In this document: positions 60,794 to 64,000 of the stretch, in pieces
How positions within the stretch are numbered: the stretch's first letter is position 1
Layout of the letters: every line of letters starts with the position of its first letter
DNA from: Klebsiella grimontii
Lineage (GTDB): Bacteria; Pseudomonadota; Gammaproteobacteria; Enterobacterales; Enterobacteriaceae
Length of the DNA stretch: 64,000 nt
Direction: 5' to 3'
Assembly (NCBI RefSeq): GCF_900200035.1
Contig: NZ_FZTC01000053.1
Coordinates: forward strand, 62,001-126,000
Position numbers and translations under genes: made by a program
The notes under the pieces: generated by a model
The model's input: only the letters and a program-made list of their open reading frames with translations
Told to the model about the DNA's origin: nothing
Databases searched by the model: none

Positions 60794-61885
60794 TTATTCG
60801 AGGGTAAAGGTGATTTCGTCGTCTTTGACCTTTTGGTCGTTCAGCTCATCAAACTCTTCATCGCGCTCGGTTACCGGCTTTTTCCACAGCGAGAGCATCA
60901 CGCCGCAAATCACGGTGCCAATCGCCAGAGAGAGGCAGAACAGCAGGGGATGCGTAAAGAGCGGCACCACGAACATCCCACCGTGCGGCACCGGACTCTC
61001 GACGCCCCAGGTCATGATCAGGCCACCGGCCACCGCTGACGCCACCACGCAGGATCCCACGACGCGCAGCAGATCCCGGGCGGCGATGGGGATCACCCCT
61101 TCGGTGATCATGCAGATCCCCATCGGGAACGCGGCCTTCAGGGCTTCGCGTTCGGCACGGGTATATTTATGGCGGGTCAGCAGGAACGAGAGGGTGATAC
61201 CGAACGGCGGGATTATCGAACCCACAAACTTCACCGCTTCCGGGCCGTAAACGCCGCTGACCAGCAGACCATCGGCAAACAGCGACATGGTTTTATTCAC
61301 CGGACCGCCGAAGTCGAAGGTCGCCATGGCGCCAAGGATGGCGCCCAGCAGGAAACGCGAGCCGCCCTGCATCGACTCCAGCAGGTGGATCAGCGCGTCC
61401 TGCAGCCAGGCAATGGGCTTGCCGATCAGAGTCATCATCAGCAAACCGCTAATAATGGTGCTTAATACCGGCAGCACCATAATCGGCATCAGCCCCTGCA
61501 TCGACTTCGGCAGCCGAATATAGTGCTTCAGCGCCAGTACCGTGTAGCCCACGAGGAAGCCGCCCAGCATGCCGCCAATAAAACCGGTATGAATTTGCCC
61601 GCAGACAAAACCCACGATCAAACCCGGAGCAAATCCAGGACGATCGGCAATGGAGTAAGCGATAGCGGCGCAGATCAAGGGTACAATCAGCCCCATTCCC
61701 CAGCCGCCGATTTGGTTTAACATCCACGGAATGGTGCCGGTTTTCTCGCCGACGTTCGTCCCGCCAAGGACTTGTCCCAGCGCGATACAGATCCCGGCGG
61801 CGACGATCAGCGGTATCATCCATGAAATACCGGTTAATAAATGCTTCTTAATTTCCTGTGAGACGGGAGTTTTATTCTCACTCAT
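60794..61885 (-). CDS. PTS fructose-type IIC membrane subunit
   Basis: 363 residues, about nine or ten helices. Fructose-family IIC features: TGISWMIPLIVAAGICIALGQ, GFVCGQIHTGFIGGMLGGFLVGY, ATFDFGGPVNKTMSLFADGLL and ITEGVIPIAARDLLRV. Imports and positions the sugar for phosphorylation at C1 by the separate IIB. Its C-terminal tail (DEEFDELNDQKVKDDE) is very acidic. Followed after 11 bases by aldolase copy 2. Confidence 0.92.
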   Translation of the reverse strand: MSENKTPVSQEIKKHLLTGISWMIPLIVAAGICIALGQVLGGTNVGEKTGTIPWMLNQIGGWGMGLIVPLICAAIAYSIADRPGFAPGLIVGFVCGQIHTGFIGGMLGGFLVGYTVLALKHYIRLPKSMQGLMPIMVLPVLSTIISGLLMMTLIGKPIAWLQDALIHLLESMQGGSRFLLGAILGAMATFDFGGPVNKTMSLFADGLLVSGVYGPEAVKFVGSIIPPFGITLSFLLTRHKYTRAEREALKAAFPMGICMITEGVIPIAARDLLRVVGSCVVASAVAGGLIMTWGVESPVPHGGMFVVPLFTHPLLFCLSLAIGTVICGVMLSLWKKPVTERDEEFDELNDQKVKDDEITFTLE

Positions 61886-61908
61886 GGTAGATCCCTCCAG
61901 ATTAAGGA

Positions 61909-62223
61909 TCAGGCATTCGCTAAGGATTTTTCGACCTTTTCGATAAACTGAATCGGCGACTTAATCACGACTTCCGTTTTTACTCTGACAATCCGTTTAT
62001 TTTTAAAACGCTCTTCGCCTTTGATTTTCACATCAATGGCAAGAATAACGACATCCGCAGCGTCAATATCTTCCGCCGCCAGTTCATTTTCAGTACCAAT
62101 GGTTCCCTGGGTTTCGACTTTGACATTGTGGCCCAGCGCTTTCGCGCCTTTAATCAGTTTCTCACGTGCAATATAAGTATGAGCAATACCTGCGGTACAG
62201 GCAGCAACACAGACAATATTCAT
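61909..62223 (-). CDS. PTS fructose-type IIB subunit
   Basis: 104 residues, starting MNIVCVAACTAGIAHTYIAR; Cys9 in the ACTAGIAHT loop is the phosphorylation site (canonical form CPTGIAHT, so Pro is replaced by Thr). Single domain, soluble. Accepts phosphate from the IIA below and passes it to the sugar. Confidence 0.92.
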   Translation of the reverse strand: MNIVCVAACTAGIAHTYIAREKLIKGAKALGHNVKVETQGTIGTENELAAEDIDAADVVILAIDVKIKGEERFKNKRIVRVKTEVVIKSPIQFIEKVEKSLANA

Positions 62224-62244
62224 CTCGGACTCCGCTAGTTATTG

Positions 62245-62715
62245 TTAGTAAATATCCGACTCGGCATATTGGTTAAACAGATCAATAATCCTCTGCGGAC
62301 TGGTTTCTTTGAGCAGTTGTTCAATAATGTCATCATCCGCCAGCGCGCCAGCGACCTGAGACAATAAGCGAATATGGGTGGTATTTTGATCTTCCAGACG
62401 AACGGCAAATAAAATAATGCAGCGTACCTGGCTGCCGTCCAGCGTTTCCCAAGCGATATCCTGCCGGGTGCGGCCAATGGCAAGGGTGGTATTAACAACG
62501 GCGGACGACTTTCCATGCGGGATCGCAATATGATTTTCAAACCCCGTTGAGCCTTCCGACTCACGCTGCCAGACATCCTGAATAAAGGTTTCGCGACAGC
62601 TTATCGCCCCGTCTTTTTGTAATAAGTCGGTTAACTCCTCGATGGCTTCCGCTTTATTCGTAGCGTGCATATCTAACAAAACGCGTTTGGTGTTTAAAAT
62701 CCTGGTTATGTCCAT
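62245..62715 (-). CDS. PTS fructose/mannitol-type IIA subunit
   Basis: 156 residues. Phosphorylatable His67 lies in NHIAIPHGKSS, the IIA-Ntr/fructose signature. ATG at 62715 has GAGGT eight bases upstream; an earlier in-frame ATG overlaps the regulator gene and is rejected. Lies 10 bases downstream of the regulator on the same strand. It may phosphorylate both IIB and the regulator's PRD domains. Confidence 0.92.
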   Translation of the reverse strand: MDITRILNTKRVLLDMHATNKAEAIEELTDLLQKDGAISCRETFIQDVWQRESEGSTGFENHIAIPHGKSSAVVNTTLAIGRTRQDIAWETLDGSQVRCIILFAVRLEDQNTTHIRLLSQVAGALADDDIIEQLLKETSPQRIIDLFNQYAESDIY

Positions 62716-62725
62716 ATTCTTTACC

Positions 62726-64000
62726 TCATGGATATAAAACTTCATTATCTACAGCAGATATTGCCGCGCGATGTAATTTGTCGGTAATGATTTTATCCGT
62801 AACCCGTCGGATATCGGCATCATTAAAAAATGCGCTAACATAGACTACCGGCAAAGCTATTTCCGGCAGATTAATCGTCGAAATAACCAGTTCAATCTGG
62901 TCCTGCGGTTGAAGGGTATGCAGGCTGCTTGCCGAAACTACGCCGACGATGGTCCAGTCAGGAAACGCTCTCAACACTCTACTTTTCAACAGATGAGATG
63001 TGCCGATTCCCGTAGAACAAACCAGCAGAACGCGCTTGCTGGCGACCTGCCTTTCCATCGCCGCCTGGAAATGAACGGTGAGATAGCCAACCTCGTCGTC
63101 GGAAACCGCGCACTCGCCCCAGCCGCTGAAAACCTGATTGACGGCCCGCTGGGTGAGCGGCCATACGTCCGTCAGCTCGCCCTTGATATCCTCAAGCAGA
63201 GGGTTACGAATATAAATCCGAAAATTAAGGCGGTTAATGAGCGGCTTTATATGAATGAGCAGACCATCGTATAACGCGCGATCGGCGGTTAAATCGATAT
63301 CAATCATGGTAGAAAAGGCGCTAATCAGGCGACCCGTGATTTGTCTGGCCTCATCGCTTGAGTGCATATAGCGCGCCATGCTTACGTCATCACGCTCTTC
63401 CACCATAACGCCGGATGAGATGATGTACTGATAAATAAACCAGACTTCATCTTCCGGCAGCGAATGGTCAATCCGCAGTTCAATTTTACGCAGCATATTC
63501 TGGGCAACGCTAAATATCGTCTCATCAAAAATCTGCTGCCCCTGTTCACGCCGCGGTAAGGCATTCCCACGGGTAATGCGATACATCATAATCAGGATAT
63601 GGGTGAAGATATTCACATAATACGGTTCGCCTAATGACCAGCACAGCTTACGCTCCATTTCCTGTAATAATGACTGTACAAATATAACGTCATCTTCACC
63701 AAAATAATGCACCAGCGCTTTATAGCTTCCTGAGTCCAGCCGGGAATGGATAATACAGCCGGGCTCATTATGATTAATTACCCCATTAATTAACGACGCC
63801 ATCGCCTGGCGGACGCTGTTTTCACTGCCTTCGATATGCGTCCCGCTCTGGCTGCGGATCAGCGTTAAGCCGAGCGGCGTAATCCATGATTCAATAATTT
63901 TCAGGTCATTAACGATAGAAGCGCTACTGATAAAATAACGCTCAGAGAGCTTATTAATTGATGTCTCCCGCGGCGTCTCACTTAACAGCTGCGAAGCAAT
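62726..64000 (-). CDS. PRD-containing BglG/MtlR-type transcriptional regulator, 5' end outside the window
   Basis: The frame stays open to base 64000, so the N-terminus is missing; about 424 codons are present. Visible in order: an N-terminal winged-helix remnant (ETSINKLSERYFISSASIVNDLK), two PRD domains, and a IIB-like domain with VLLVCSTGIGTSHLLKSRVL. No C-terminal IIA domain follows, unlike MtlR; the separate IIA gene is next door. The helix-turn-helix makes a DNA-binding activator more likely than an RNA antiterminator. It probably controls the operon it heads. Confidence 0.88.
   Translation of the reverse strand: MASQLLSETPRETSINKLSERYFISSASIVNDLKIIESWITPLGLTLIRSQSGTHIEGSENSVRQAMASLINGVINHNEPGCIIHSRLDSGSYKALVHYFGEDDVIFVQSLLQEMERKLCWSLGEPYYVNIFTHILIMMYRITRGNALPRREQGQQIFDETIFSVAQNMLRKIELRIDHSLPEDEVWFIYQYIISSGVMVEERDDVSMARYMHSSDEARQITGRLISAFSTMIDIDLTADRALYDGLLIHIKPLINRLNFRIYIRNPLLEDIKGELTDVWPLTQRAVNQVFSGWGECAVSDDEVGYLTVHFQAAMERQVASKRVLLVCSTGIGTSHLLKSRVLRAFPDWTIVGVVSASSLHTLQPQDQIELVISTINLPEIALPVVYVSAFFNDADIRRVTDKIITDKLHRAAISAVDNEVLYP

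Overview
The window is a 64 kb stretch of a Klebsiella/Raoultella-type enterobacterial chromosome. The Klebsiella-style LPS core genes (wabG, wabH, wabN, waaE) and the standard enteric order coaD-mutM ... rpmG-rpmB-radC-coaBC-dut-slmA-pyrE-rph-yicC ... ligB-gmk-rpoZ-spoT-trmH-recG support this. I cannot fix the species. No rRNA, tRNA, CRISPR array, insertion sequence or phage gene was seen. At least six REP/BIME palindromes sit between genes.

Layout. (1) 1-10.2 kb: right-hand end of the LPS core (waa) cluster: the tail of a WaaZ-like gene, waaL, a GT9 glycosyltransferase and wabN on the minus strand, then waaQ-wabG-wabH-GT2 and waaA-waaE-coaD on the plus strand. (2) 10.7-17.4 kb: mutM and rpmB-rpmG, which are neighbours in E. 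coli, are separated here by a four-gene minus-strand operon. It encodes a vWA protein, a PP2C phosphatase, a membrane-anchored Hanks-type kinase and a 778-residue membrane protein with TPR-like and two TonB_C-like domains. A Fur-box-like sequence lies upstream. (3) 17.5-33.4 kb: conserved housekeeping genes for DNA repair, CoA, dUTPase, nucleoid occlusion, pyrimidines, RNase PH, GMP kinase, ppGpp, tRNA methylation and RecG, with a CLC-type channel and the TRIC-type protein YicG. (4) 33.4-48.4 kb: a block that in E. coli lies near 88 min (glpX, fpr, yiiR, yiiQ, tpiA, cdh, sbp, zapB, glpF, glpK) is placed between recG and gltS in a circularly permuted order, which splits the glpFKX operon. Between tpiA and cdh it carries a SLC13 permease and an aminoimidazole-riboside (AIRs) salvage cluster like Salmonella STM4065-4068, with a perfect 32-bp palindrome upstream. 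(5) 48.4-53.2 kb: gltS, xanP and yicH in standard order. (6) 53.4-64 kb: two sugar PTS loci. One is a IICB permease, a GH4 phospho-glycosidase and an RpiR regulator. The other is an eight-gene minus-strand operon: a PRD regulator cut by the window edge, fructose-type IIA, IIB and IIC, two class II aldolases, a ROK kinase and a D-lyxose-isomerase-family enzyme, closed by a terminator.

The items most worth a second look are the vWA/PP2C/kinase/TonB_C operon with its Fur-like site, the permuted glp-tpiA-sbp block, the 32-bp palindrome of the AIRs cluster, and the aldolase/isomerase PTS operon of unproven substrate.
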